From: Pseudoalteromonas phenolica
GTDB taxonomy: Bacteria; Pseudomonadota; Gammaproteobacteria; Enterobacterales; Alteromonadaceae
DNA: 64,000 nt
Assembly (NCBI RefSeq): GCF_005876835.1
Contig: NZ_PPSW01000001.1
Location: 124,001-188,000, forward strand
Direction: 5' to 3'
Shown piece by piece: positions 47,561 through 56,700 of the stretch. The stretch's first letter is position 1. Each line of letters starts with the position of its first letter. Position numbers and translations under genes: made by a program. The notes beneath the pieces were generated by a model. The model worked only from the letters and a program-made list of their open reading frames with translations. It did not search any database and had not been told where the DNA came from.

Positions 47561-48211
47561 TTAAGCTAACTCTACAAGCTTAGTCATGGCTTTTTGAATG
47601 CCTGCAGATGCCTCTGAAATAGATTGAGCAAGCATATAAGCTGGCGTACTAATTACCTTTTGAGCTTCATCAATAACTATGTCATCAACTGCACAGTTAA
47701 TATGTTCAGCACCTAATGCAGACATAGCAGCGGCAGCGTCTGCGTCATTGCCAATGGTGGCTTTGATGCCTTTAGCATGTATATGGCCAACCAATGCCGG
47801 GGCGATACAGATATAAGCGATAGGTTTCTTTTGCTGATTAAATGCTTCACAAGCAGTTTTTAAAGCTGCAAGAATCGTTGAGTCACCGCCTTTAAACGCA
47901 AAGTCACTTAAGTTTTTCGCCACGCCAAAACCACCAGGGATCGCGAGTGCATCAAAGTCATTTGCGTTAAGCGTCTCAAGGTCATGTATTTCACCTCTCG
48001 CAATCCGTGCAGCTTCTATAAGTACGTTGCGCTTTTGGTCCATTTCCTCGCCATTAAGATGATTAACCACATGGTGTTGATCAATATTTGGTGCGAAGCA
48101 TTGGTAACTTGCCCCTGCTATTTCTAAATGCAACATAGTTAGAACAGACTCATGGATCTCGGCACCATCAAACACGCCACAGCCACTTAGTATTATCGCG
48201 ACTTTCTTCAT
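47561..48211 (-). CDS. elbB: DJ-1/PfpI-family glyoxalase ElbB
   Basis: The 216-residue protein matches ElbB (isoprenoid biosynthesis glyoxalase-like protein), with the start KKVAIILSGCGVFDGAEIHE, and the nucleophilic cysteine in IAYICIAPALVGH near residue 135. IPGGFGVAKNLSDFAFKG is also characteristic. Weak glyoxalase activity is known for E. coli ElbB; the physiological role is unsettled. It is monocistronic. Confidence 0.92.
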   Translation of the reverse strand: MKKVAIILSGCGVFDGAEIHESVLTMLHLEIAGASYQCFAPNIDQHHVVNHLNGEEMDQKRNVLIEAARIARGEIHDLETLNANDFDALAIPGGFGVAKNLSDFAFKGGDSTILAALKTACEAFNQQKKPIAYICIAPALVGHIHAKGIKATIGNDADAAAAMSALGAEHINCAVDDIVIDEAQKVISTPAYMLAQSISEASAGIQKAMTKLVELA

Positions 48212-48630
48212 GGTTTCTCCTTCTTTAAAGTTGATAAACCTATTTATAATGAAAGTAGTGTATGTTCAGATCAAAAAATTATAAAGGATCTTGTTTGATC
48301 TCCGATCAAATCTTGGTAGTATGTCCGCCCGCTTTGAAAGAGTGGTAAATAACAATAGTGGCAATGACCGCCAATAAAGTAGCTTTTCCACATTTCGCTT
48401 TATATTTCTGTTTAAGCGCAAAATGTTAAACTCCCTTAAAATCAAAGGTTTTAGGGTGTTTTTTTCGATCTTGAAATTTACAACCTGAATATTTACATCT
48501 TTATCTACAAAGTTATCCACAGATTGTTCCGCTTCGAATAGGCTTTATCTGGACATAATTACTCGAGTTATCCGTTTGCTTATGGCATCCTTACTGGGTT
48601 TTTAAAAGTTCATTTAGGATCCACTAAATT
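48212..48630. other. Intergenic region before polA with two DnaA-box-like sites
   Basis: The 419-base gap is AT-rich and codes for nothing I can support. TTATCCACA at 48513-48521 is a perfect DnaA box, and TTATCTACA at 48501-48509 is a near match in the same orientation, 12 bases apart start to start. They stand about 115 bases before polA. They might regulate polA with replication or simply be titration sites; this is not a replication origin by itself. Confidence 0.5.
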
Positions 48631-51378
48631 ATGTCTCAGATCCCCGAAAATCCTTTGATCTTGGTCGATGGTTCTTCTTATTTATTCCGTGCGTATCATG
48701 CTCCACCGCATTTAACCAATTCAAAAGGTGAAGCCACGGGTGCCATCTATGGTGTGATCAATATGTTGAAGAGCCTGGTTAGGCAATTTAACCCGAGCCA
48801 TATGGTTGTGGTATTTGACGCCAAGGGTCCAACATTTAGAAATGAAATGTACAGCGAATATAAAGCGCACCGCCCACCTATGCCTGATGATCTGCGTACG
48901 CAAATTGAACCGATCCATGAGATCATCAAAGCGATGGGTTTACCTTTAGTCAGCATCACAGGCGTTGAGGCCGATGATGTGATTGGTACTTTTGCGCGCA
49001 TTGCGTCTGAGCAGCAACGTCATGTGTTGATCAGCACCGGCGACAAAGACATGGCCCAGCTCGTGAATGAGCATGTTACATTAATTAACACCATGACTGA
49101 TACCGTTCTTGATCCACAAGGGGTGGTTGATAAATTTGGTATTGGTCCTGAGCTTATCATTGATTATCTTGCCCTGATGGGTGATAAGGTTGATAACATC
49201 CCAGGTGTACCAGGTGTGGGTGAAAAAACGGCATTGGCTATGCTGCAAGGCATTGGTTCTATTAAGTCACTCTATGAAAGACTGGATGACATTGCGGGTC
49301 TTGGTTTCCGTGGCTCTAAAACCATGTCCAAAAAGCTAGAAGAACATAAAGCGCAGCTAGAGCTGTCTTATGAATTAGCGACCATTAAACTAGACGTTGA
49401 AGTAGAGCAAAACCTAGAGACTTTCGCGATTGCCGATATGAATAAAGATCGTTTGATCGAACTTTATGGGCAATGTGAATTTAAGCGTTGGCTCAGTGAA
49501 TTACTCGACGGTAAAGAAGCGCCTAAAACAGCAGCAGAGCAAGCACAGCCTGAAGCGAAAAAAATCGAAGCGCATTACGAGACCATATTAACTGAATCAC
49601 AGTTAACTGTATGGGTCGAAAAGCTTAAAAGTGCTGAGCTTATGGCATTTGATACAGAAACGACTAGCTTAGACTATATGCAAGCTGATTTAGTTGGTAT
49701 GAGCTTTGCGGTGACAGAAGGTGAAGCTGCTTACTTACCTATTGCGCATGATTACATGGGCGCACCGGAGCAACTTTCGAAAGAGTTAGTATTCGAGGTA
49801 TTAGGACCAATCCTGGCTGACGACAGTGTGAAAAAAGTGGGCCAGAACCTTAAATACGATAAAAGCGTATTAGCTAGAGCTGGTTTAGAACTCAATGGTA
49901 TTGCTTTTGATACTATGCTTGAGTCTTATGTCTTTAATAGTGTGGGCACACGTCATGATATGGACTCATTGGCATTAAAATACTTAGGCCATAAGAATAT
50001 CAGCTTTGAAGAAATTGCCGGTAAAGGCAAAGCGCAACTGACATTTAATCAAATTGAGTTAGAGAAAGCTGCACCTTACGCCGCAGAAGACGCTGACATC
50101 ACATTGCGTCTGCATAACCAACTATGGCCTATGCTGAAAGCGCAATCAGAGCTGCTCCCTGTATTTAACGACATTGAACTGCCGTTGCTATCTGTGTTAT
50201 CAGATATCGAACGCACCGGTGTGAAAATTGATAGCCAAATGTTGGCCGAGCAAAGTGTCGAAATCGCTGCGCGCCTGACTGAACTTGAAAAAGAAGCGTA
50301 CGAGATTGCAGGGGAAGAATTTAACTTAAGTTCGACTAAGCAACTACAAGCGATCTTATTCGATAAGCTTGGCTTGCCGGTATTGAAGAAAACCCCTAAA
50401 GGTGCCCCTTCAACGGCTGAAGAAGTACTGCAAGAATTAGCACATGATTATCCGTTGCCGAAACTTATCATTGAACATCGTGGTTTAGCTAAGCTTAAGT
50501 CTACTTATACTGAGAAGCTGCCTAAGCTTGTGAACCCTGAAACGGGTCGTGTGCATACCTCTTATCATCAGGCTGTGACTGCAACAGGCCGTCTAAGCTC
50601 AAGCGATCCAAACTTACAGAATATTCCAATTCGTAACGAAGCCGGTCGTCGTATTCGTCAGGCATTTATTGCCGATGAAGGGCACGTGATCTTGGCGGCG
50701 GACTACAGCCAGATTGAATTGCGTATTATGGCGCACTTGTCACAAGATGCCGGTTTATTGAAAGCATTCGCTGAAGGTAAAGACGTTCACAGTGCAACGG
50801 CTTCAGAAGTATTCGGTGTTCCGCTTGAAGAAGTCACCTCGGATATGCGTCGTAAAGCAAAAGCGGTTAACTTTGGTTTGATCTACGGTATGAGTGCGTT
50901 TGGTTTAGCGCGTCAGCTCGACATTCCACGTAATGAAGCACAGCATTATATGGATAAGTATTTTGAGCGCTTCCCGGGTGTACTTGAATATATGGAGCGT
51001 ACGCGCGAAGAAGCGGCTGAAAAAGGGTATGTCGAAACGCTATTTGGCCGTCGCTTGCATTTGCCAGATATCAAGGCAAGAAATGGTGCGCGTCGCAAGG
51101 CGGCAGAACGCGCAGCGATCAATGCACCAATGCAAGGCACCGCCGCTGATATCATCAAAAAAGCCATGCTGAAAGTGGCGGATTGGCTCGCTACACAAAC
51201 GACTAATGACATCAAACTGCTGATGCAAGTACACGATGAATTAGTATTTGAAATAGCGAAAGATAAAGTAGAAGCGTTTAGCGAACGCATTTGTTCTTTA
51301 ATGAGCGAAGCGGCTAATTTAGATGTGCCATTGTTAGTTGAAGCTGATTACGGCGACAACTGGGAACAAGCACACTAA
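48631..51378 (+). CDS. polA: DNA polymerase I
   Basis: Pol I fills gaps and removes RNA primers. The 915-residue protein has all three domains. The 5'-3' exonuclease spans residues 1-290 ([34 protein letters not shown]). The 3'-5' exonuclease spans about 310-510, with the DxE pair in [11 protein letters not shown] present, so proofreading should work. The polymerase domain has [34 protein letters not shown] and [12 protein letters not shown] terminator and a small RNA follow. Confidence 0.97.
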   Translation: MSQIPENPLILVDGSSYLFRAYHAPPHLTNSKGEATGAIYGVINMLKSLVRQFNPSHMVVVFDAKGPTFRNEMYSEYKAHRPPMPDDLRTQIEPIHEIIKAMGLPLVSITGVEADDVIGTFARIASEQQRHVLISTGDKDMAQLVNEHVTLINTMTDTVLDPQGVVDKFGIGPELIIDYLALMGDKVDNIPGVPGVGEKTALAMLQGIGSIKSLYERLDDIAGLGFRGSKTMSKKLEEHKAQLELSYELATIKLDVEVEQNLETFAIADMNKDRLIELYGQCEFKRWLSELLDGKEAPKTAAEQAQPEAKKIEAHYETILTESQLTVWVEKLKSAELMAFDTETTSLDYMQADLVGMSFAVTEGEAAYLPIAHDYMGAPEQLSKELVFEVLGPILADDSVKKVGQNLKYDKSVLARAGLELNGIAFDTMLESYVFNSVGTRHDMDSLALKYLGHKNISFEEIAGKGKAQLTFNQIELEKAAPYAAEDADITLRLHNQLWPMLKAQSELLPVFNDIELPLLSVLSDIERTGVKIDSQMLAEQSVEIAARLTELEKEAYEIAGEEFNLSSTKQLQAILFDKLGLPVLKKTPKGAPSTAEEVLQELAHDYPLPKLIIEHRGLAKLKSTYTEKLPKLVNPETGRVHTSYHQAVTATGRLSSSDPNLQNIPIRNEAGRRIRQAFIADEGHVILAADYSQIELRIMAHLSQDAGLLKAFAEGKDVHSATASEVFGVPLEEVTSDMRRKAKAVNFGLIYGMSAFGLARQLDIPRNEAQHYMDKYFERFPGVLEYMERTREEAAEKGYVETLFGRRLHLPDIKARNGARRKAAERAAINAPMQGTAADIIKKAMLKVADWLATQTTNDIKLLMQVHDELVFEIAKDKVEAFSERICSLMSEAANLDVPLLVEADYGDNWEQAH

Positions 51379-51396
51379 TTAGCTTGCTAGAACTTT

Positions 51397-51424
51397 AAAA
51401 AAGAGGCTTTATGCCTCTTTTTTT
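51397..51424 (+). terminator. polA terminator
   Basis: AAAAAAGAGGC and GCCTCTTTTTTT form a stem around TTTAT, 18 bases after the polA stop, and end in a long T-tract. Confidence 0.9.
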
Positions 51425-51598
51425 ATGTCTGCAGAAAATAGAGTAATTAAGTTAATACACAGGAGCAGCAAGGCTCACAAAGCAGATAAAGTAAAAAAAG
51501 CGTAAACTTAGACAATAGAATGTTTAAAAAATATCAAATTGGCCTAAGTTTTGCTTTTTGGCATTTATTTTTTTGTATCCATTTGTTACAGTGCGCGC

Positions 51599-51718
51599 GT
51601 CCTCATCCTGTAGGACATCCTGTTGATGATGTATCTCTCGCAAGAAGATACAGAGTATTGATAGCTTCTCCCCAGAATTGCTATAGCGGCCCTCCTAGTT
51701 TTCGAGGGCCGTTTTTTT
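51599..51718 (+). ncRNA. Small RNA downstream of polA, Spot 42-like in position
   Basis: Three hairpins follow each other: GTCCT/AGGAC (51599-51616), TGTATCT/AGATACA (51630-51652) and ATAGC/GCTAT (51661-51685). A strong terminator CGGCCCTC/GAGGGCCG with seven Ts (51687-51718) follows. Counting from GTAGG at 51610 to the last T gives 109 bases, the length of E. coli Spot 42, which also begins GTAGG and follows polA. A short shared block TACAGAG is present, but the rest is diverged, so homology to spf is only suggested. A possible -10 TACAGT is at 51587. Confidence 0.6.
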
Positions 51719-51785
51719 CTTCACTGCTTTTATTCTTTTTAATTCCTTCATAATTCCTCGACAGTTACACTGTACTTTTCTGACA

Positions 51786-52003
51786 TTAATACCAATCCGC
51801 ACTAACACTTAATCATTTTGAGGGATTTAAACCTGATGATAGCTGCGTTAAAGATTTCTCATTTAGAACAACTAAATAACGAAATATTTGCCTTGCCTAC
51901 ATGGATGTAGGTACCTCAGCGATAGCAGGACGCGTGAGCGGTGCTACCAACAAGGTTTTCTTGCCTCAAAATAGACCACTTGGTTAAGCGGATTGGTATA
52001 ATT
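51786..52003. mobile_element. MITE-like repeat with terminal inverted repeats
   Basis: The ends are inverted repeats: ATACCAATCCGC (51789-51800) and GCGGATTGGTAT (51988-51999). Beyond the first 12 bases, the inner 30 or so bases are also partly complementary, with a shared ATTTTGAGG and AAACC. Between them lie further structure, including the palindrome CCTACATGGATGTAGG near 51897-51912. No reading frame is supported, so it could only move with help of an outside transposase. It fills most of the gap before yceI. Confidence 0.7.
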
Positions 52004-52073
52004 CAATTTTTGCGAAATCGGTTTTTAAATTTATACCGTAATGGCTAACAAATAATTTTAGATAGGACTCGTC

Positions 52074-52643
52074 ATGCTTAAACCTTTACTTCTTTCTCTG
52101 TCTTTACTGTCGACTCACGCATTTGCCACCTGGCAATTAGATAATGATGCAAGCCAACTAAGCTTCACTTCGATTAAGAAAAACAGCATTGCTGAAAACC
52201 ATCATTTTGAACAACTTGCAGCGCAGATAGATGACAATCAATTAAGCATGGTGATTGAGCTGGCTAGTATTGAGTCGCTGATCCCTATTCGTAATGAGCG
52301 CATGCAAAAGATGTTGTTTAATGTCGCGCAATTTCCTAAAGCTGTGATTGAAGCCGATTTAGCGCCGTATTTAGGTAGCTTAAAACTAGGCCATCAGGTA
52401 CTAAAATCAGTACCGGTGACACTTAATCTGCATGGCCAAAAGCAACAGCTCATGTTAGATCTTGCGGTTGTGCAAACGGCAAGGCAATTAATCGTTAGCC
52501 CGACAAAAGCAGCTTTAGTGAATGCCGCTGATTATAAACTTGAACAGGGTATCGAAGCGCTGCGTAAAATTGCAGGGCTAGACAGCATTGCGCAATCTGT
52601 GCCTGTGACCTTTAATTTGGTATTTAACCAGCAAGACTTTTAG
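52074..52643 (+). CDS. YceI family periplasmic protein
   Basis: The 189-residue protein has a signal peptide (LLLSLSLLSTHAFA) and the YceI lipocalin-like fold: WQLDNDASQLSFTSIKKN at the start of the mature chain, then the RNERMQKMLFNVAQFPKAVIEADL block and VTFNLVF at the end. The family binds isoprenoid-like ligands such as polyprenyl chains. Function in this cell is unknown. It lies 70 bases after the MITE-like repeat. Confidence 0.85.
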   Translation: MLKPLLLSLSLLSTHAFATWQLDNDASQLSFTSIKKNSIAENHHFEQLAAQIDDNQLSMVIELASIESLIPIRNERMQKMLFNVAQFPKAVIEADLAPYLGSLKLGHQVLKSVPVTLNLHGQKQQLMLDLAVVQTARQLIVSPTKAALVNAADYKLEQGIEALRKIAGLDSIAQSVPVTFNLVFNQQDF

Positions 52644-52669
52644 TTACCCCGGGAACCGGTTAGTTAGAA

Positions 52670-53188
52670 ATGCAAAGTCTGAATGAATTACAAGCGGCGT
52701 TACTGACGCCGCACGCTCCAACCGAAAAGTGGCCACAACAAACTTGCAGTAGCGGTGATATTCGCATTGATAAAGAAGGGCGTTGGTACTACCAAGACTC
52801 CGAGATTAAAAGGCAAGCACTTTGCCGGTTATTTGCCAGTGTATTGCAGTGTCAGGACGGGGTTTATACCGTTACAACACCTGCAGAGCAGTGTGAGGTT
52901 GATGTAGAAGATGTGCCATTTATCATTGTTGGTTGGCGAGTAATAAGTTCAGAGCAAGGTAATGTGATTGTTTGCCAAGATAATCTTGAACGAGAATGGC
53001 CAATATTGGGTGAGTTTGAAATCGAAACTCGTTTATATCAAGGGCAAGAAGTGCCTTACTTAAAGTTGAACTATGGCTTGGCGGCAAGGGTAAATAGGGT
53101 GGTTTATTATCAGTGGGCAGAAAGCGCTGAGCAAGATGGCAAAGGTCTCTATCTTAACTCAGCGGGGCAGTCATATTACCTGACTTAA
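52670..53188 (+). CDS. DUF1285 domain protein
   Basis: The 172-residue protein carries the family order of motifs: CSSGDIRIDKEGRWYYQDSEIKRQALCRLFASVL near 25-59, VTTPAEQCEVDVEDVPFIIV near 69-88 and LYQGQEVPYLKLNYGLAARVNRVVYYQW near 123-150. Function of DUF1285 is unknown. It starts 26 bases after yceI and may be cotranscribed with it. No signal peptide is seen, so it is probably cytoplasmic. Confidence 0.85.
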   Translation: MQSLNELQAALLTPHAPTEKWPQQTCSSGDIRIDKEGRWYYQDSEIKRQALCRLFASVLQCQDGVYTVTTPAEQCEVDVEDVPFIIVGWRVISSEQGNVIVCQDNLEREWPILGEFEIETRLYQGQEVPYLKLNYGLAARVNRVVYYQWAESAEQDGKGLYLNSAGQSYYLT

Positions 53189-53193
53189 CGTAC

Positions 53194-53856
53194 TTATTTA
53201 GAGTCTGGCTGTGCTGGCTCTGACTCTGTTTCAACGTCATCTTCAGGCTTATAAGGGCCTAAGTACCAGTCATCAAGTTTCCAAGCTAGCTCTTTTAAGC
53301 CAATGCCTTTCAATGAAGAGAAAGCACATACGGTAATGTCTGCGTCGAGTTCAGCTAATTTCTTTTTAACCTGAAGCACTTCAGCTTTACGCTTACCTTG
53401 CTTTAATTTATCTGCTTTGGTTAATAGCGCTAATACAGGGATTTCTGAATCGACCGCCCAGTTAATTAAATCCATATCCAGATCTTTAAGTGGGTGGCGA
53501 ATATCCATTAGGACAACGATGCCTTTTAGACTCTTACGCTTTTGTAAGTATTCGCCCAGCGCGCGTTGCCACTTTTTCTTCATCTCTAGGGGAACTTTGG
53601 CAAAGCCATAACCCGGTAAATCGATTAAACGCTTATCTTCATCTAACTCGAAGGTATTAATAAGTTGCGTACGACCCGGGGTCTTACTGGTTCTTGCTAG
53701 CTTTTGATCGGTTAGTGCATTTAATGCACTTGATTTACCCGCGTTCGAACGGCCAGCAAATGCGACCTCAATACCAGAATCAATTGGTAGACGGCTGATA
53801 TCTGGTGCACTGGTAATAAATGTGGCTGTTTGGTATTTCATACGTGACTTGATCAC
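53194..53856 (-). CDS. engB: Ribosome biogenesis GTP-binding protein EngB
   Basis: EngB (YihA/YsxC) is a GTPase for 50S assembly. The 220-residue product has G1 GRSNAGKSS (residues 36-44), G2 with SKTPGRTQ, G3 DLPGYG, G4 TKADK and G5 SSLKG. GTG 53856 has a good AGGAGA five bases upstream; ATG 53841 lacks such a site. An acidic tail of about 20 residues ends it. Divergent from cytochrome c4 as in many gammaproteobacteria. Confidence 0.95.
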   Translation of the reverse strand: MIKSRMKYQTATFITSAPDISRLPIDSGIEVAFAGRSNAGKSSALNALTDQKLARTSKTPGRTQLINTFELDEDKRLIDLPGYGFAKVPLEMKKKWQRALGEYLQKRKSLKGIVVLMDIRHPLKDLDMDLINWAVDSEIPVLALLTKADKLKQGKRKAEVLQVKKKLAELDADITVCAFSSLKGIGLKELAWKLDDWYLGPYKPEDDVETESEPAQPDSK

Positions 53857-54163
53857 GGGCTCTCCTGACAGATTGAAGATATTAATTAGACTATTTTATA
53901 CCAGTTAGTTATTTGGCAAAAGCAAGCATTTACAGATGATTTCAGTGTGAAATGACTTTTTTATTGATTTTTAAAATTAATCTAGGTCAAAACCCTATAA
54001 TTTATAAGTCTAATATGAGTAGAAAACGTGCCAGAAAAATTTAAATCGTGTAGAATAGCCAACTAGCAAAGTAAAAATAGCATTGATTTTTCCCTAGCAA
54101 CCCTGAAAATAGGTGTTTCAATCGCTAGGTATTAATTACAGGGTCGGAAACAGAGAATTTACC

Positions 54164-54796
54164 ATGAAAAAAATAGCATTAACTTTAACGATGTTGCTTG
54201 GTAGCTTGTCAGCGAGCAACGCACTAGCATTTGATGGCGATGCCGAAGCAGGCAAAGCGAAGGCTGCTACTTGTGCCGCGTGTCATGGTCCAGATGGCAA
54301 CGCACCTGTAAACATTTATCCAAAAATTGCAGGTCAGCACGCTGACTATATTTATAAGCAGTTAAAAGAGTTTAAGCTAGGTATGACGTCTGGTGGTAAA
54401 GAAGGTCGTATGGATCCTGTAATGAGTGGTATGGCTATGCCGCTTTCAGATCAAGATATGAAAGACCTATCTGCTTATTTCGCTTCTCTAACTATGAGTG
54501 CAGGTACAACACCTGAAGACGTAGTTGAAGTAGGTAAAAAGTTATACATGGCTGGTGATGCTGAGCGCGGTATTCCTTCATGTGCAGCGTGTCACGGTCC
54601 ACGTGGTAACGGTACATCACTTGCTAAGTTCCCGAAAATTTCTTTCCAACATCCTGAATATATCAAAGCGCAGCTTGAGAAGTTCCGTGATGGTTCACGT
54701 AACAATGACATGAATGGCATGATGCGTGATATCGCGAAGAAATTAACAGATAAAGATATTGAAGTACTTTCTAAGTACTTAGGTGGCTTACACTAA
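54164..54796 (+). CDS. Cytochrome c4 (dihaem)
   Basis: From ATG 54164 the 210-residue protein has a signal peptide (KKIALTLTMLLGSLSASNALA) and two haem domains: CAACHGPDGN near 36-45 and CAACHGPRGN near 127-136. Each has its own axial methionine (GMAMPL, NGMM). It passes electrons in the periplasm to terminal oxidases. A TTG-like or ATG start at 54113 would put 17 residues before the signal peptide and is rejected. A strong terminator follows. Confidence 0.94.
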   Translation: MKKIALTLTMLLGSLSASNALAFDGDAEAGKAKAATCAACHGPDGNAPVNIYPKIAGQHADYIYKQLKEFKLGMTSGGKEGRMDPVMSGMAMPLSDQDMKDLSAYFASLTMSAGTTPEDVVEVGKKLYMAGDAERGIPSCAACHGPRGNGTSLAKFPKISFQHPEYIKAQLEKFRDGSRNNDMNGMMRDIAKKLTDKDIEVLSKYLGGLH

Positions 54797-54858
54797 TCGC
54801 TAAGCTACTAAAGTAGTATAGTTTAGTTATCTTTCTGATAATAAACTATATATTAGTC

Positions 54859-54884
54859 AAAAGGCAGCCTTGGCTGCCTTTTTT
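54859..54884 (+). terminator. Cytochrome c4 terminator
   Basis: AAAAGGCAGCC pairs with GGCTGCCTTTTTT around two bases, about 60 bases after the cytochrome c4 stop. Confidence 0.9.
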
Positions 54885-54921
54885 GATCCTCGAATACCTG
54901 TTAGATAATTCCCATTCAATT

Positions 54922-54998
54922 TGTAAGACATTTGCCATAGATGCGTGTAAGTTATTGCTTAAATTTATCGATTAAATAAGTGTAAGTTATTGTTTTTA
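54922..54998 (+). promoter_or_regulatory. Putative GacA/UvrY binding sites upstream of the CsrB-like RNA
   Basis: The half-site TGTAAG occurs three times in the same orientation (54922, 54946, 54981). At 54946-54963 the sequence is TGTAAG-N6-CTTAAA, one base from the known GacA box TGTAAG-N6-CTTACA; at 54981-54998 the left half is exact and the right half is TTTTTA. They stand about 90-165 bases before the RNA start, compatible with the upstream activating position in csrB genes of other gammaproteobacteria. Confidence 0.75.
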
Positions 54999-55086
54999 TT
55001 TTGATCACATAAGGCTGATTCAGATCTTTTCAAAAAAAAGGTTATTAACCAGTTGTAACAAAATCATTAAGGAGTAGATTACTACG

Positions 55087-55388
55087 TGTTGCCAAGACAA
55101 CAAAACAAAATGGAAACATCGCAACTGGAAGCGTAGGCAGCAATAGTTAGTACTAACTTGGTACTCTATGGATGAACAAGAAAGCGTTAGGAAGACCGAA
55201 AATAAAAAATAGTCTCATGGAAGTATAAAATAAAAACAATATGGACTATGTACGGAAGCACTAATAAAAATACGGATAGTAAATAAAAATAATAATAAGG
55301 CTTAAAAAAGTCGAAGGGAGAAGTGTCCAAGTTTGTGACGCTCAGATTAGATAGGCGGTAGAGAGTAATCTCTGCCGCCTTTTTATTT
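55087..55388 (+). ncRNA. csrB: CsrB-type regulatory RNA
   Basis: A non-coding stretch of about 300 bases carries nine GGA triplets (55112, 55127, 55170, 55190, 55219, 55243, 55254, 55274, 55317), several in ATGGA or TGGAAG context, and ends in a terminator AGGCGGTAGAGA/TCTCTGCCGCCT with Ts (55353-55388). A promoter TTGTAA (55053-55058) with TAGATT (55075-55080), 16 bases apart, would start it near 55087. Repeated GGA motifs that bind CsrA, this length, the upstream GacA-like boxes and the lack of a long reading frame all fit CsrB. It would titrate CsrA. Confidence 0.82.
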
Positions 55389-55449
55389 GTGCCGCGGTGC
55401 TTTGCTGGTACAATAGCCGACCAATTTCAAAGTCGGTATCTTATTTATC

Positions 55450-56091
55450 ATGTCAGTATGTGGTTTATGTGGCTCAGATGAGTTACAGCCTTATCACCAA
55501 GATAAACGTCGCCGTTATTTACAATGTACGCAGTGTGCACTTGTGATTGTTGACGAGCGAGATCGTTTATCTCCTGAAGATGAAAAAGCCATCTACGATA
55601 CTCACGAAAATAGCTTACATGATGAAGGTTATCGTCGCTTTTTATCTCGTGCTTTTGAGCCGACAATAAAAAGAGTACCTTCATACAGCAAGGGCTTAGA
55701 CTTTGGTTGTGGGCCTGGGCCTTTATTGGCTGAAATGTTCAAAGAAGTAGGCTTTGAAATGGCTTGTTTTGATTTGTTCTATGCAAACAAGCCTGAAGTG
55801 CTGACTAAAACGTATGACTTCATAACGTGCACAGAAGTGATTGAGCATCTATCTCAGCCCGGAGAGGTGTTAGCAAAATTGTTGTCACTGCTCGACGCTG
55901 GCGGTCCTTTGGTATTGATGACTAAACTGATTATTGATCAAAATCGTTTTGCTCAATGGCACTATAAAAATGATTTAACCCATATCGCATTCTTTAGCCG
56001 TGAAACATTTGACTATGTCGCGGCGCGCTTTGACTGTCAGGTTGAATTTATCGGCAATGACGTCATTGTATTAACTAAGTCGAAAAAGTAA
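55450..56091 (+). CDS. Class I methyltransferase with N-terminal zinc-finger motif
   Basis: The 213-residue protein starts with two CxxC pairs (CGLCGS and CTQCA), likely a small zinc ribbon. It continues with a methyltransferase domain: GLDFGCGPGPLLAEMF near 77-92, a strand-2 acidic residue (CFDLFY), FITCTEVIEHLSQP and the Methyltransf_23-like C-terminal part. Substrate unknown. It directly follows the CsrB-like RNA and lies 15 bases before yihI, with which it may be cotranscribed. Confidence 0.8.
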   Translation: MSVCGLCGSDELQPYHQDKRRRYLQCTQCALVIVDERDRLSPEDEKAIYDTHENSLHDEGYRRFLSRAFEPTIKRVPSYSKGLDFGCGPGPLLAEMFKEVGFEMACFDLFYANKPEVLTKTYDFITCTEVIEHLSQPGEVLAKLLSLLDAGGPLVLMTKLIIDQNRFAQWHYKNDLTHIAFFSRETFDYVAARFDCQVEFIGNDVIVLTKSKK

Positions 56092-56106
56092 CGACAGAGA
56101 AGATTT

Positions 56107-56700
56107 ATGACTAGAAAGAAAAAATCACGTAAGGTAGCTCAAACGGGTACCCCGCGTTTAAGTAAAGAAAAGCTATTAGAGCTACGCGCTCTAAAAGATC
56201 AGCGCAAGAAAAAGTCTAAGGGCGCCAAAGCTGGGTCGCGTAATGCACCAGAGGCGCTTAAAGAAGACAAGCAAGTAACTGCAGGCTCAAGCAATAAAGA
56301 TAAGCGTTTAGGTAGTAAAAAGCCAATTAGTTTGAAACCAGAAGTGGTAAAGCCTGAATCAGCTGAGCCTAAGATGATGCGTCACTTAAAACCTCAGGTT
56401 GAGTTAAAAGAAGTGAAGCCATCACTCACACCTGAGCAAGAGTTAGAGCAGCTAGAGAATGATCCTCGCCTAATGAAGCTACTGGAGCAGCATGAACGTG
56501 GTGAGTTGATCACAGGTAAAGATGCTAAGTTCTTCAATCGCTCAGTAGCACGCCACCAAGAGCTGTGTGAGCTACTCGGTATTGATGATGAGTTTGAAGA
56601 AGATGACATCATTGAAGATGATCCATTAGAGAACTTCATGTCAGACGATTTGGCTAATGAGTGGTTTGATGACGATGATGAAGAGGAAGAGTATAAATAA
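56107..56700 (+). CDS. yihI: Der GTPase-activating protein YihI
   Basis: YihI modulates the ribosome assembly GTPase Der. The 197-residue protein has the very basic N-terminus TRKKKSRKVAQTGTPRLSKEKLLELR, a flexible middle, then a globular segment LEQLENDPRLMKLLEQHERGE and an acidic tail (DDDDEEEEYK type). This layout defines the family. It overlaps the next gene at its stop (TAATG). Confidence 0.9.
   Translation: MTRKKKSRKVAQTGTPRLSKEKLLELRALKDQRKKKSKGAKAGSRNAPEALKEDKQVTAGSSNKDKRLGSKKPISLKPEVVKPESAEPKMMRHLKPQVELKEVKPSLTPEQELEQLENDPRLMKLLEQHERGELITGKDAKFFNRSVARHQELCELLGIDDEFEEDDIIEDDPLENFMSDDLANEWFDDDDEEEEYK

Noticed and set aside
48266-48520. An 84-codon minus-strand frame before polA
   Set aside because: It sits in AT-rich intergenic DNA with no ribosome binding site and no recognisable domain; it crosses the DnaA-box-like sites.
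51520-51753. A 77-codon open frame after polA
   Set aside because: It covers the small RNA with its terminator and has low-complexity ends; no ribosome binding site or family.
54113-54163. Upstream in-frame start for cytochrome c4
   Set aside because: It would put 17 polar residues before a clear signal peptide that begins at ATG 54164.
54922-54945. A third complete GacA box at the first TGTAAG
   Set aside because: Only the left half-site matches; the right half (GCCATA) does not, so it is kept only as a half-site.
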